Shown here: positions 44,211-56,300 of the stretch, piece after piece | How positions within the stretch are numbered: the stretch's first letter is position 1 | How the letters are laid out: every line of letters begins with the position of its first letter | DNA from: Nereocystis luetkeana | Lineage: Eukaryota > Sar > Phaeophyceae > Laminariales > Laminariaceae | Direction: 5' to 3' | DNA length: 64,000 nucleotides | Assembly: GCA_031213475.1 (NCBI GenBank) | Contig: JARUPZ010000018.1 | Span: 7,948,406-8,012,405 of the forward strand | Position numbers and translations under genes: made by a program | Notes under the pieces: generated by a model | What the model was told of the DNA's origin: nothing | The model's input: only the letters and a program-made list of their open reading frames with translations | The model's database searches: none

Positions 44211-45946
44211 CCACGTTCGCCCAACAAGCGAAAGTGGTCCGACGCCAGTGACTGTACAGCACGCAAGCAATGGCGGCCGTCCGGCCACCATTGCAACTCG
44301 ACAAGAATGCCATCGTCCACGTAGTACCTCACAAACAAATTGCTCCCGGTGTTGCCCCCTGAACCAGGAACGGGCCCACAATCACGCGGGATAGCAACGA
44401 CCCGAACTTCCCGCGGCGGGGAGAGTTCAACGTGCGCAACGGCGGCAGCCCCTTGTTGGGAAACGTCTGCGCCTTGAAAGGTAGAGTTGGTATGAGCATG
44501 CTCGAGCGCAGATGCCATTAACCCCCAAAACCCAGGACTATTGCGCCAACCAAACTGCAAGCGCAAATCAACGACAACGTGATCACCGAAAACGTATCCA
44601 AAATTCGGCGCGCCTGCCGGATCAACCAAAACCTGCCGAAAAGCGTCTTTGACATCCACACGGCACAACAGGATTCGAGCGCGACTACCATGCGTCTGTC
44701 GCAAAAACAGCACCCGTAACAGCACATCACGAAGCACATGGCCGAGCTCGCACGATGGTGCGGAGTCAAAGTCAGTGTCACCATTAACGCTCGTCCGACC
44801 GCCCTCGCGCGCAAACGTAAGATCGTGAATAATCCTTAATTGGTGTTCGAGAACGACACTCAGCGGTGAAAGGCGAAGACCCTGAATCTCGTCTGCATAT
44901 CGCAAATCAAACACCACCGCTCGGCCGTGCACCACGTCTGCGCATATGTTATTGTGGATATCCCCCGCATGCGTGGCGACGACCGGGTGATTACGATACG
45001 CGAGTTCTGTGGTCAAATCCCCCCCCCGTGCGACGCCGACAGGCGCGCCCGGCGCCAGCACACGAAGCAACAAAGAAATACGAGGGAATTTATTGATCTC
45101 ACCAAACCAGTGCTGTACGACAGCAACGTTAATATGCGGAGAGAAAATTGAGGAGCCGATGGTGGATAGAAAAAGGTGAACACTGCCTTGACACTGTCGC
45201 AAGAGTGAGGAGCTGAGTGACGCGACCTGATCGAGGCTCGCTGAGCCTCGCGCAGACACCGCTTGCACCACTACCTCCCGAGCGGCAAGCCACGCATCTA
45301 CCTCATCTACTCGCAACGCATCCAGACGCACGTCGCCGACCGCACCTTGCACGTACGCCGTGTCAACTGGCAAATAACTCGCACGCACGCCCACACCCGT
45401 ACCTTTCTCTGAGAAGGGAACCGAACCCGGAGTCACAGCGACGCGATCACGCCCGACGCCGCCATCGCCAACCAGAGCTCCTAACGCACGCCTATGCAAC
45501 CCCCCCGCTCCTTCGCGGGTGGCCGGCCGAGTGCCCGTTCCACAACTGGCGACGTGCGCCGCTCCGCTCCGCCACCGGCCCGCACCGCCGCCGCCCCCCC
45601 AGGTGTTGGCCCAACCGACAGGAAGGGCCCGTGTCTTCATCCCGAACCCGAGCCACCACCACCCCCGGCCCCCCGCGACCACCATCTGGGCGGAGCACCA
45701 GAGCCCGCGTCCCGCTAGCTTGCGCCGCCGCTCCACCTCGCGTTCCCCCAGCTGGAGCCGCCGATCCGCCGCCGAGAAGAGCTGCAGGAGAGGAAGCGTT
45801 GGCCGGGGTATTCGCATGCACGAATTTGCAGTCTGAATACCGGCATAGGCCCGTGGAAGCGAACATCCTGCACAGCGCGGCGCTCTTCTTTCTGGCCGGA
45901 CCCGTCTTGGCAGGGGCGAGGCTTTGGCCCCGCTTGGGTGCCCCAT
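44200..45946 (-). pseudogene. reverse transcriptase of the recombinase element
   Basis: A minus-strand frame open from 45946 to a stop at 44153. The first third overlaps gag and has no recognisable content, so the true start is probably further in. From about 45000 down it shows IIHDLTFAREGG, RILLCRVDVKDAFRQV, LQFGWRNSPGFWG and FVRYYVDDGILVE (catalytic Asp pair near 44312-44326), the pattern of DIRS-type RTs. After the 16-bp duplication near 44192-44221 the frame reads nonsense to its stop. Confidence 0.85.
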
Positions 45947-47156
45947 CCCTGCTGTCGCGTGGAACTTGGAGACCTTCCACGAGCTTCAGGACGTCGCCAC
46001 CGGACGAGCAAAAGTTGCGTGTACGACCAAACGCTGGTACAGGCGGCGCGTCAAACACGGCGTTGAACTGAGGGGGAACAGTCAACGGACGAACTTGCTG
46101 GGCAAACCTCATGAGGTCGTTCACCCACAGGCGCAGGTCGTCGTTTACCATGTCGCTCATAACAGCCCGCGCCGCGGAGCCGGAAAGCAAAAGGATGTTG
46201 CTTAGAGTATGCCGGCGAAGACCGGCCGCCGCGGATGTGAACGAGACGTCGACGGGTGCCAGCCGGTCCAGGCACGCGCGGTCGTCGGCGACGTCAGCCG
46301 AGAGTCCAACTGCAAGAAGCACCATAAGAGCCTGGCGCAAGAGGTCCAGGCGGTCAGCGACAAACACCAGGTGGTCGACAGGGCGGTCGGCACGTGGCCC
46401 ATACATGCTCACGTCAAAGTTGCTGACAGCGCGAAGCTGAGCCGCCACCCCCGCCGTAACGTCGACGCTCTCACCCACAAATGACTGAATATCTGCGGCC
46501 GACTCGCCGAGGTTCGGAGGCAAGCGTCCCCGAAGCAGCCAGTGTTTGCGTGACGACATTTTCTTCCAAAGGGCTGTGTCGTCAGTCAACTGTGATTTCT
46601 GGACGTGCCGCTCCCTCGCATCCCCGCCGTCTCGCACGGAAGGCTCACGGGCGGCAAAGTTGTCCACAAACTGCTGAATCAGGACCTCGACGTCGGCGGT
46701 CTTGGATGCGCCGCCGGCGACGGCGTCCCGAAGGCTGGCAACAGACAGGAGCACGTTGTCCAGAGATGACTTGACGCCGAGGATCTCCGTATCCATGCGG
46801 GAAAACTCGGAGGACACCTGGTTTTGCCAATGCCGCACGTCAGCTGTCGATACCACTCCCCCCGAGGCTGCCGGCATAGATGGAGGACTAGCCGTAGCAG
46901 CAGGAGTAGCAGCCGCAGCAGCAGTAGCAGCAGCATCGTTGGCCTGGCGAGAGACCACAGCAGCGTCGGTGGCCTGGCGAGCCTCAGCTTCGGCTCGTCC
47001 AGCACGGCGTGCGTCGACCTCCGCTTGCACAGCAGCTACAGCAGCATGAGCATTCGCCTCGGCTTGTGTTTGCGCACCAAACAACGCAACCTGCACACCT
47101 CGCGCCGCAGTAGCCGCGTTGGCACCGGCCTCCGGCGACTTGCTCTCGTCGGACAT
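45492..47156 (-). CDS. gag-like protein of the recombinase element
   Basis: A 554-codon frame whose ATG lies four bases after repeat 47161-47372. It has an Ala-rich, probably coiled-coil N-terminus, a helical middle part with conserved-looking blocks (KMSSRKHWLLRGRLP, FDVSMYGPRADRPVDHLVF) and a CX8CX4CX3H zinc-finger-like motif (CRMFASTGLCRYSDCKFVH, near 45840). A Gly/Arg-rich tail follows. Its position as first frame and the nucleic-acid-binding motif indicate a gag role. The tail from about 45720 overlaps the RT frame. Confidence 0.75.
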   Translation of the reverse strand: MSDESKSPEAGANAATAARGVQVALFGAQTQAEANAHAAVAAVQAEVDARRAGRAEAEARQATDAAVVSRQANDAAATAAAAATPAATASPPSMPAASGGVVSTADVRHWQNQVSSEFSRMDTEILGVKSSLDNVLLSVASLRDAVAGGASKTADVEVLIQQFVDNFAAREPSVRDGGDARERHVQKSQLTDDTALWKKMSSRKHWLLRGRLPPNLGESAADIQSFVGESVDVTAGVAAQLRAVSNFDVSMYGPRADRPVDHLVFVADRLDLLRQALMVLLAVGLSADVADDRACLDRLAPVDVSFTSAAAGLRRHTLSNILLLSGSAARAVMSDMVNDDLRLWVNDLMRFAQQVRPLTVPPQFNAVFDAPPVPAFGRTRNFCSSGGDVLKLVEGLQVPRDSRDGAPKRGQSLAPAKTGPARKKSAALCRMFASTGLCRYSDCKFVHANTPANASSPAALLGGGSAAPAGGTRGGAAAQASGTRALVLRPDGGRGGPGVVVARVRDEDTGPSCRLGQHLGGRRRCGPVAERSGARRQLWNGHSAGHPRRSGGVA

Positions 47157-47160
47157 CCCG

Positions 47161-47372
47161 AACTCAAACTAGTCTGTATCACACCTTGAACCTGTAGCGT
47201 TGCCTCTGCTTCACTGCGCTGTTGCGTGTAGGCTGCGGCTACGTACCAGACAAGGTGTATGTACCAAGGGCTACGATTCATGCTACCGTGAAACATCGCA
47301 TTCATCTGATTGGCTAAACTTCTTACGTACGTACAAAACTCACATTATCTCATTCTTCCGAGAATACTCTGC
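47161..47372 (-). repeat. direct repeat A1 of the recombinase element
   Basis: 212-bp 5' terminal repeat; the gag ATG starts just inside it. Confidence 0.95.
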
Positions 47373-47382
47373 ATATCACAGG

Positions 47383-47452
47383 CTACATCTTCCATGTAAG
47401 ACCGTGCATGAACAAGTACGGTGTTCTTCCGCTAATATTATTATTGTGGATA
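47383..47452 (+). repeat. third copy of the flanking repeat
   Basis: About 70 bases nearly identical to 40676-40757 (GTAAGACCGTGCATGAACAA, GGTGTTCTTCCGCTAATATT). It lies only ten bases outside the recombinase element, whereas the related copies lie several hundred bases beyond the other end. Confidence 0.8.
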
Positions 47453-48670
47453 ACAAATACAAGACCGGTACACTCTTGGCCCGCAATCATTTGTTTTCGG
47501 ATTTTTTTGAACAAGAAAACAAGCGACAGAATTCTATAAAAAAAGATACACATCGACATTTTCGACTCACATCTATATTTTCACGCACGATATCACGAGT
47601 ATACCTGCCCCTGCCGCGCTTCAAGTCCCGAGCTCGGCGCGTGCTGGGCTCCGCGTTATCCAATCAGCCTTCAGCCAGCGCCCTGCCATATCGAGCCGCG
47701 CTGTGTGGCGCCATGTGGTGAGAGGCCCAACGAGCGAGAAGTACAAACATATATTTCTCATCGCAAGCATATATCCATCTCTCTGTTGATTTTACTCTTA
47801 ACAACACATGCATCACGGCTTGTTGTGGTCAGATAGACTTTGTACAACAAACAGTATAAGCAGGAGGTACTGATTCAAACACGTACTGTAAGTGCGACGT
47901 ATCATGACATAATGCGCACAACTTGTTGTGATGGTAAACATAGCTGGCGACGCATCACCTCCTCAAGACGGTATCAGTTACTACTACTACTGCTGTGGAG
48001 GGTTGTTATCGGCAAGAACGCTCATGCCACATAATAAATAGCGTCGGCTGTGTGCCGCTGCTGCTGCTGCTGCTGCTGTTGTTACTGTATGTACTCGTAC
48101 TGCCTGCACTTTGATTTTTATGAAATTATTGTTGAAACAACACCGCCAGGTAGGTATACGTTTTTGTTGCACCGCCGTTTCGCTTTACTCTCCTTCTCTG
48201 TGTGCGTGCTCAAACCGTTACGATCGATCGCAGGAAACCTGCAGAGGTCGTGCCACAGGACAAATGCTGGGCAATTGCGCCCTTTGCGGGCTTGATTGCC
48301 ACCATCCTTCCATGTGAGCCCATCCGATTTGAATCTATCGGGATATGCGTTCAGTTGTTCATTCATTTCGTTCTCGAGTCTCGAGGGCAGCATCATAACA
48401 TTATGCATCTACGAGTAACTACTACTGGAGTTTTTTCTCCGCAAGAAGTTGCAGAGCAAAAAAAACATACCAGGTGTATCATCAGGTATCCACGGGTACA
48501 CGAAAAAAAACGAAAAGAAAACGATGCCTCTTTGTTTTGCTCATCATGTTCTTGCGGTTCCCCTTCTTGGCTCCCGCTATGTGCAGGACGGGTCGGGCCA
48601 AAACTTGTGCAGGGCGTGTGTCGTCAGTTTCACCCTTGCACGTCGGCACAAACCAACCCAACCCCAACCC
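47453..48670. other. gene-free stretch
   Basis: It includes a CTG microsatellite at 48056-48080. A plus-strand frame is open from 48202 to 49287 (361 codons). It passes through the telomere-like tract and a tandem duplication and shows no domain, so I do not support it as a gene. Confidence 0.5.
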
Positions 48671-48712
48671 CAGGCCTGACCCTAACCAACCCTGACCCTA
48701 ACCCTAACCCTA
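48671..48712 (-). repeat. interstitial telomere-like tract (CCCTAA-type)
   Basis: About six CCCTAA/CCCTGA-type hexamers in a row, the complement of TTAGGG. Confidence 0.8.
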
Positions 48713-48854
48713 TATCCCGAACCAGAGAACCCCAAACCTTTGGGGGGCTCGAGGTCGGCAGGGGTGACCGCGTACTATGGTGGCGTTTTACCGAAAAATA
48801 TCCGGGCGGCCGAAAGACCCCTGCCTTGACCAATAAGACCCGCAACCTGTACAA

Positions 48855-48938
48855 AGGTTTGGTGCCGCACATAGGGCGAGTCCCCTGTCTTCTTTCAGGT
48901 TTGGTGCCGCACATAGGGCGAGTCCCCTGTCTTCTTTC
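48855..48938 (+). repeat. 42-bp perfect tandem duplication
   Basis: Two identical copies of a 42-base unit starting AGGTTTGGTGCCGC, at 48855 and 48897. Confidence 0.95.
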
Positions 48939-51900
48939 AGCTCGCCGTCCCCTTACTATCCAGTGCCAGACCACTGCTTGCCCACGCGCGCGAGTAGAGC
49001 CCCCAGACTGTAGATATACGATCGTCTTCCTTTCTACCGGTATATATCAACCCTTCGCGGCTGTCTTCCTACTTCAACCAACTGCACCCACCCGCCGTCA
49101 ACTTTCTGCGACTCTTGCCCATCCCTACTTGTCAAACAAGCCAACGATTCAAAACACTGCACGAACCCCAGATTTCCTCCGTTCAATCTTCAACACTTTT
49201 TTTTCCAGTCCCAGACAGCGTAAGCGTAAGCACCGCTATGTATTGATATATTTACCACAACGACCCTTACATTTTCGTTCGCAGTGATCGAACTACATAC
49301 TTAGATCACAACCCCTGAGCGTGCTCGGTTGGTACACCCCTGGCCTCTCAGAGCTCCCACTTCCAAACCGCCTCCTTTCATTACTTGCCGGACCTTTCCA
49401 GCAGTTCTTTGTTTTCTCCATATATATGTCTTGGCACTCTCGGCCCTTTCTTCCTTTTTTTTCTTTCGTTTCATGTGCGTGCGTGTACTCCGAGTACGGC
49501 ACCGCGGAAGAGCCCGGCACCGTCGCGGGTGTCAGCGGGTGCTGGCGGGTAGAGGGGGGGTTGCAAGGAGCGCGGTCGCCGCTTTCGTGCCCAGGCGTCG
49601 CGTGTGCCTCGAGACACGAGGGATGCATGAACGGGTTTTGTCTGCCCCTCCATTTATGACTTTTGATAGAGTATGTACGAGTTATAAGGGTCGTTCGGGA
49701 CGGTAAGATAATATTCAAGCGGTGCTTATTTTTGCGACCACGCTGAAGTTGAAAGAGGGAGATGTGCAGTTTGAACACCAACGTTATCGAGCTGGCGAAC
49801 GACCGTGACGGTGAGCACCGGGCTTCACGCGAGGCGGGCGACGGGGCTGATTGTGGCAGAGAGTGATAAAAGTTTTACCCGGACCGAATCGGTAGCGAGG
49901 TGGTCGCGAGAGGGGCGGGCGGCGTACGAGGCTGAGAGAGAGGCTCTTCAATGCGATTTTTTTCTTTTCTTCTTTTTGACCGGCTGTAAGGTGCTCCAAT
50001 CGGGCAGAAAAATATTACACGAGAAGGGACGGGGATATTTTTTCCTTTCCGAGTTTTCGGTGTCATTTTCATTGTTTTTACTGATGTGCCGTGCTGTGTT
50101 TTCGCCTTCTTCGTACATACGAGTACAGACATAAGAGCATATCGAAAGAAGAAAATAAGTACAGACCGTAGTATCCTACCTGGGGGGGGTATGTACGTAC
50201 GTACGTACGACATCCGCGACGCGAAGCATATGTGGCATCCGAGCTGGTGTCGGAGCTGTTTTTACCTGAAGCATGGCGGCGGGACTCTTGGCATTAATTA
50301 TCAAGTCGCCGGTTTGCAATTACGAACTGAACTCAATCATCGTGGACCTCTGTCACTTTGCATAATTTGATGTACTTTTTTCCTTCCTGAGCGAGCGTAG
50401 CGGGCGGCGTAGGCCGCCCGCGGAGCGAAGCGCCTTGTATGACATATATATACCTACCTGGCCTATTGCAATGTACGCTAAATAACCTTTCTCGGCTTCG
50501 GCAACTACAGCCTGCCAGGACAATGCAAACCGCCCACATTTCAACTTTTTTTCTCCACTGACTGCCGGTCTGCCATGTGGCAGCACTCGCTTAAAGCCTT
50601 TCCCGTTCTTACAGCAACCGGCTACGTACTATACTTATTTTCTCCTTTGAACACCACAGCAACCTTTGCCTCATGTTTCTCCAACAGGAGACCCATTCGT
50701 TTGAAACCTGCGTGTCCCTTTTCGCCTTGCGACACCCCCCGGATTTCACGCCACCCACGTCTCGAAGGGGAACCTCCTAAGCACGAAGTTTCGAGTTTTA
50801 CGGCAGCTGGTGCTGCTTCTTCTGCTGCTGCTGTCCACCTCTGATGCTGTTCCTCCTGTTCCTGCCAAGTCTCCCTTGTTCACCTCTCCCACCATGCTGA
50901 GCACCCCCAATGCCCCGACCCGCGTCGGCAACAACTAGGGCGTGTCCCGTCCCGTTCCTCTCTCCATTTCCCCGTACGCGCTGAGCACCGCATCTTCAAG
51001 GGCTTGGTATATCATCGCTGCGTTGGAGAGCAAAAACGCTCTTTTGCACTCCGCAAACAGGGGAGAGGTTACGTACAAAATGCTGGTGAGCGTCGATATC
51101 AGGAATATCACTCTATGAGTACTTGGCCTGCTCCTGAAAACACAGCCCTTCGAAAAATACTCGTTAGGGGTTTTGCCCCATCCGTCATCCAGAAAGTATA
51201 CCATGCCTGAGTAAGCCTGACCTGTTCTGCGGTAGCCTAAGATGCGTAGTGCCTCGTAAAAGCAGACCCCGCCTCACTAGTACTACCTGCTGCAGCCATC
51301 AGAGGGGCAACTGCGGGGCATATGATCTGATCAAGAGGTACGCCACAAGCCATGGGGGCCGTTTCCACCATATCCTCCCCAAAGTCTGTAACCAACGCCT
51401 CTTTGCTCAATTCCTTTTTTACCTACTCTGGTCCGTACAGTCGTCTGCACTCCCTCTAGGCGACCCGTCTCCCCCCCAAAATGCGTGCATCTGTCTCTCA
51501 GATACCACCACTTTCTGCTGTCTCTCCTCTCCCTGCTTAAAACAACCATCGGGTATAATGTTGGTCTAAAACTGTTGTGACTGTCACGAAACGCACCTGC
51601 CTGTCCGGTAGGGGTCGCTTGTTGCAGAATGGGTGTTTTCGAATCGTGCATCGGGTCTGCTTGGGTGGGTTCTCGCCGCGCCTGGGCTCCTTGTCCTGGG
51701 CTTGCGTCATCTCCTTCCTCACCGCCCCCACTTGTGCACGGGTTACGGTTGCTCGCTCCTCGGCCGCTGCCTGCTCTCAGTCCACGTGTTCCTGAACGGC
51801 TTCTCGTTTTGCTTCCACGACAAAGTCCCCAAATTATTCTTGTCGTTGGTCTTCCACAGACACATCGGTACAAAAGAGGATAGACCCATGGCGCACCCTG

Positions 51901-52410
51901 CGCCCGAGCCACCGTGATTTATGTGCCTAACACTGGCGTAAGGAGACAACTCGTGCGCCCGGTGCGGTTGGGTGACGTGTCACTCGACCTCGCCATAAGG
52001 CGTTGGAGCAGGAGATACACAAATATACCTGGCATGCTTCAGGGTGGTGAGGACAAGAGGCCTCTACTCTCTTCCCCCCGTGACCCTGGGAAATCATCTC
52101 AATGTCTTTTTCTGGACACCATCCGGGGGATCCCTCCGGGGATACGTAAAACCCATTGCATATCTCCGCAGATTGATTTCCCGGTACACAAATCACACCG
52201 ATCAGCTTAATCAGACTAAGGTACGAGCAAATCCCACTCGGCTGCATCCTATAGATGACCGGTTATGCTGTAATTTGCGCTCACAGGTTGAAACACTGTT
52301 CATAATATTCTGTGACACCTCTAACTAAGTGTGGTACAAATACGCCAGACCTCCACATCCTACAAACCCATACAACTGCAGCAATTTAGTTCGGCGTCGT
52401 AAGCAATTCG
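48939..52410. other. gene-free stretch
   Basis: Many frames of 60-190 codons exist, but none carries a motif I recognise. A Leu/Ala-rich segment around 50790-50940 and a minus-strand frame at 51331-51912 are the longest. 50198-50212 is a short TACG run. Confidence 0.4.
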
Positions 52411-52535
52411 AAGCCTCCCACGAGTGATGGCCACGAGCGCTCATCCACAGTGTTCCTTCCCCCCCCCCCCCCCCCGTAAGCCTCACACGAGTGATGGTCA
52501 CGAGCGCTCATCCACCGTGTTCCATTTTTGTTCAC
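52411..52535 (+). repeat. 67-bp tandem duplication
   Basis: AAGCCTC..ACGAGTGATGG..ACGAGCGCTCATCCAC occurs at 52411 and 52478, separated by a run of about 17 C. Confidence 0.85.
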
Positions 52536-53396
52536 CCCCCGTTCTATCTTTTCGCCGGCGCCGTTCTATTCCGGACAGACACCGGTCTCCTTGTGTACCA
52601 AGCTTTGAAGGCGTACGAAAACCCAAGCACCTCCTTCGTGTTGTCGGTGAGCTCATTCACACACGACAGACATCAAGGCGTGTTTCGTGCCACGACTATA
52701 TATATGGAGATAATGGAGGGCTGAAGGCAGTATCCTTCAGCATAACTTTGCTGACGCCATCCTTGGTCAAAACGTTTTCGGCGTTTTGTGAGTGTACCAA
52801 TTATGTGTCATTTTTTTTTGAGAGAAGCGCGTCGCCAGCTGTGGGGTCCCAACACAGACCTGCTTTTCAAATCCCGCTTGCGCTTGTTCTCGTACACATA
52901 TTTTCCCTCGTGACCAGATACGATTAGCGCCACCTGGAGTTTGGTTTAATGGTGTAGACTACGCTACAAGTAGATGTTAGTGCCCTGCCCAACACCTTTG
53001 TATATGCGCTGCCAACGAATCGCGAAAGTCACGATACACTGAACCCGATCAAATGCGGTCCTTTAGAGAAACGTACTCGCGCTATGGTACGTACCACTTC
53101 CCGACGTTTCTGCGCGAAGTAAGATGGCGGCTGAGGCACGGGACTTAGCTAGTACACGAGCGCCAGGTTTACTGCTGCTGTGTGTGTATTCTACACCAAC
53201 ACGTACAGGATGACGGCGAAAGCTTCCGCAGGAGTCCACGTACGATTTCAATACCGTCTAAGCGGAGAGACTTGCCGCAAAATCCACGGCATTTTATATG
53301 TTGCAAATACATTCGTTGACGATGTACCTTTCCGCCTCTTTCCCTTTCCTTCCTTTATCTGGTGTCGTTTGGCCCAACGCAGAACGATGTGTACAG
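52536..53396. other. upstream region of the host gene candidate
   Basis: An ATG at 53124 opens a short frame (MAAEARDLASTRAP followed by LLLLC) that could be a first exon with an N-terminal membrane segment, but I cannot fix its splice site. Confidence 0.3.
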
Positions 53397-56300
53397 GTAT
53401 CCGGACATTTATGTGTGCTTGTACGACCTTCGCGGATGTGACGAACAGCATTTGGAAGAAGAGTGCTCGCGCTCAGCACAAAGCACGCAGGGGGGGGAAT
53501 CTACGGCAGTGTTCAATCCGACCGGGGTCCACGAGCAAGAAGTCCGAGTGGACGTAATTGAGGAGGTGGCCGCTGCCTAGCCTTTTGTTCGTGCGGGCAG
53601 ACAGCGCTGTCGCAGGTCGGTGGATGCTCGCGGAAATCATGGCAGATGCCTCGGAGGCGGTGCTGTATTGCCACATGTACCTGTCTTCTATTATTAGTTG
53701 GAACCCCTCACACAGCGGCAGCGCGTATGCTGAAGGCCTCGGTCCCGTGGGTGGCGCGTTACTGTGTCTGCTCTAACACGCCTAAAACAACCAGTGATCA
53801 ACCTTTGTGCTCACGAAACGAACCTCCCTCGGCGCAAGCCAATATAAGACCTCGTTCCTGTGTGCTGATTCGCGGCTCTGGTTGCAGAGAGGCTGGTGCG
53901 TTACCTTCGCTGCGTCGGAGATAGATATTCCCGAGGGCGAGCGGGATCCAGAAGACTATTTTCAGTTGAATGTGAGGAAGCCGATACGCGCAAAGTCACG
54001 GAAGAACCAGGCGTAGCCGACGTATATCGAAATTGCAGAGTATACATACTACGAGTGAGGCACCGAGCATTTTTCTGACTCGCTCGCTGTTGCTTAGCGA
54101 ATGTTTGGCACCGCTTAGCGAATGTTTGGCACCGTTCTGAGAAAGGGCATGCACTGTCGATAGCTACAGTATACCCTGGGGTTCTCTACGTATCTTGCAC
54201 GAAGGCGTGTGCGGTCACCTCGGTGGCGCGCCTTTTGATGATGATGGACATCGGCGTGAGGCGTCTGGGACCATGCTTGTATTAACGGGTTAGCTACTGA
54301 TAGTTGTGTAGTGAATATCACATGTGTATGTAGGCATGCATATTTCTACTCCAACCGTAACATGCGCAACACGTACCCGGCTACTTGGGAACGTCACTGA
54401 CCTTGATCGGCGAATCGCGCGTTCCCCTTTTAACATAACTTTTACCACCGCATTACGTGGATGCTAGTCATTACTATCGCGTTGCGACTCTACTCTCGGC
54501 TCCGACGAAAGATATTCTGGTACCTGGGTGGGGTCGCAAACAATTCGACGACATGCATCGAAGAGGAGGGCGAGTGGGAATCTCACAGGTACGTACAACA
54601 ACGTTTCTTCGGCGCTCAACCTGTGGCACATACAGGTAGCAGTAAAATGAGTGTGATTCGCAATATGTTGTACTGTTTTTGCTACGTACCGCATTGCATT
54701 TGTGTCCGGGAGGCTTGAGGTGGGAGCCATTGTAGGGCTTTGACAGGTGGTTTTATTCGCCACCTGTAGAGTTTCCTGTGAGATTACACTTTTGCGCCAC
54801 GAATTTGGGAACTTGGTGATTCGGCTGAACCATCTTGTGTCTTCCATCGTGCCGCCGCCGTTGGGCAGCGAGAGCGTCCAAATCTTCTTGCGCGACGCAC
54901 ACACCGGCAACCTTTCGGCCGGAATTCAAATGTCTTACTCCTGCAGAACGAGTGCTTCCAACAGCCACGTGTTCAACTACATGGTGAGCAACCCAGGAGA
55001 CTCGCTCTGTACTCCGTATAGTATTGGGTTTTATATATTGTTTGTTGGCGGTGACTATGAAGCGTGGGTTCGTACGAATTCGGAGAACTTCGTCCAGAGC
55101 ACGGACCATCGGCGTCCCACGCGGATGGGGCTCGTTACCACGGGGTGGTAGTGCATTTTCTGTTTTATTGTCAGTACACCACCGGTGTGCGTGCAGATAT
55201 ACGCACACGATGGTTGCTTTCCCCCATAGAGTTAGCTGAAAGGAGTGCATGACGCAGCCCCCGTCACTGTCACAGTTCATGCTTACGGCTGCGGCTAAAC
55301 ACCGCGTCTATGGTGCATTCAGGGGATCGGGCTGACCAAAGAGAATAAAATCAAGAGTATTAACGCTGCAACGTACAAGGCCGTGGCAACATCATCAGCC
55401 ATTGAGAAGGACAAGGTGGGCTCCCGCTCTAGACCGTGCGCTCGCCTCTCTATGCCGTAGGACTCCGCACCAAGCTCATGTCCGTTGGGCGTGCAAAACT
55501 GAAGGGTTCTTGAGATGAGATCAACTTCGCGTACTGCGTGCATGTTGCGTTATATCGGGTGAAGGTTCCCTGCGTTCGCTTGAACAATTTGACGCAATTT
55601 ATCCCATCAGAAAAACGTTCACGGACGGAAATGGAGGTTGAAGGACACACTCCAAGACTGAGTTTTGCTAGTGCGTAGGGCAACACGGGGCAAGCCTGAC
55701 CTTCCCAGACAAACCACCCCTTATTTCTCATCCGAAGCTCATCCCTCACGCCGGAAAGAAAGAAAAATACCATGCCCAGCCCTTATCCAGAGCCCTCCCT
55801 CGCTACCCTCTTCTTCCTAGAGGGACGACACTATCACAGGAATCACGAGCCCCTATGCCTGGTTGTCTATGGAAATAGCTCAACAAGAAAACTCGCTGGA
55901 GGAAATAACGGAGATCGACCCCCTTGAGATCGCTGAGATGCTAGGAAACGTCGGCGGCTTTTAGGGTGAGTTAAGACACAAGCAGATTCGAAGGTGCTGA
56001 CGGCAGCACGGTGACGTTTCGTTTTGTTTTTGCGGTAAAGGCTGCGTTTGGCTTGACTTTTGCGTTTAAATTGTACCTACAGTACGTATCACCATCAGTT
56101 GCGTAACCTGTTGGAAGTGGAAGCCTCTGCCTGCCACGGGTGAGGGGCGCACAAGGCGGCAAGGCGCAGCTGGGCCGCCTCTTTCATCCACGACGATGAA
56201 TTGGCGACGAGATTCAAAACAAACGATTGCGCCCATACGTAGGTCTTGTGTTTACAGTTTCGCTCTCGACGCCAAAGGTGTTTCCTCTTCACGGATGTCA

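Larger units (their letters stand above)
41600..47372 (-). mobile_element. tyrosine-recombinase retroelement (DIRS/PAT/Ngaro-like)
   Basis: A 5.8-kb element on the minus strand with two 212-bp direct repeats (one mismatch) and the order gag, RT, RNase H, tyrosine recombinase. No DDE integrase or LTR-type ends are present. RT plus tyrosine recombinase defines the DIRS order, and direct rather than inverted repeats point to the PAT/Ngaro arrangement of split direct repeats. I could not find the second repeat pair (B1/B2) by eye. Near-identity of the repeats indicates a recent insertion, yet the pol frame has a 16-bp duplication and a one-base shift. Confidence 0.9.

Noticed and set aside
43148-44251. 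367-codon plus-strand frame
   Set aside because: Antisense to RNase H and recombinase of the minus-strand retroelement; the motifs are all on the minus strand.
48202-49287. 361-codon plus-strand open frame
   Set aside because: It runs through a telomere-like tract and a 42-bp tandem duplication and has no domain. Openness is explained by composition and chance.
49300-52400. Possible retroelement remnants suggested by Ala/Leu-rich frames
   Set aside because: No RT, integrase, protease or LTR signature could be found on either strand.
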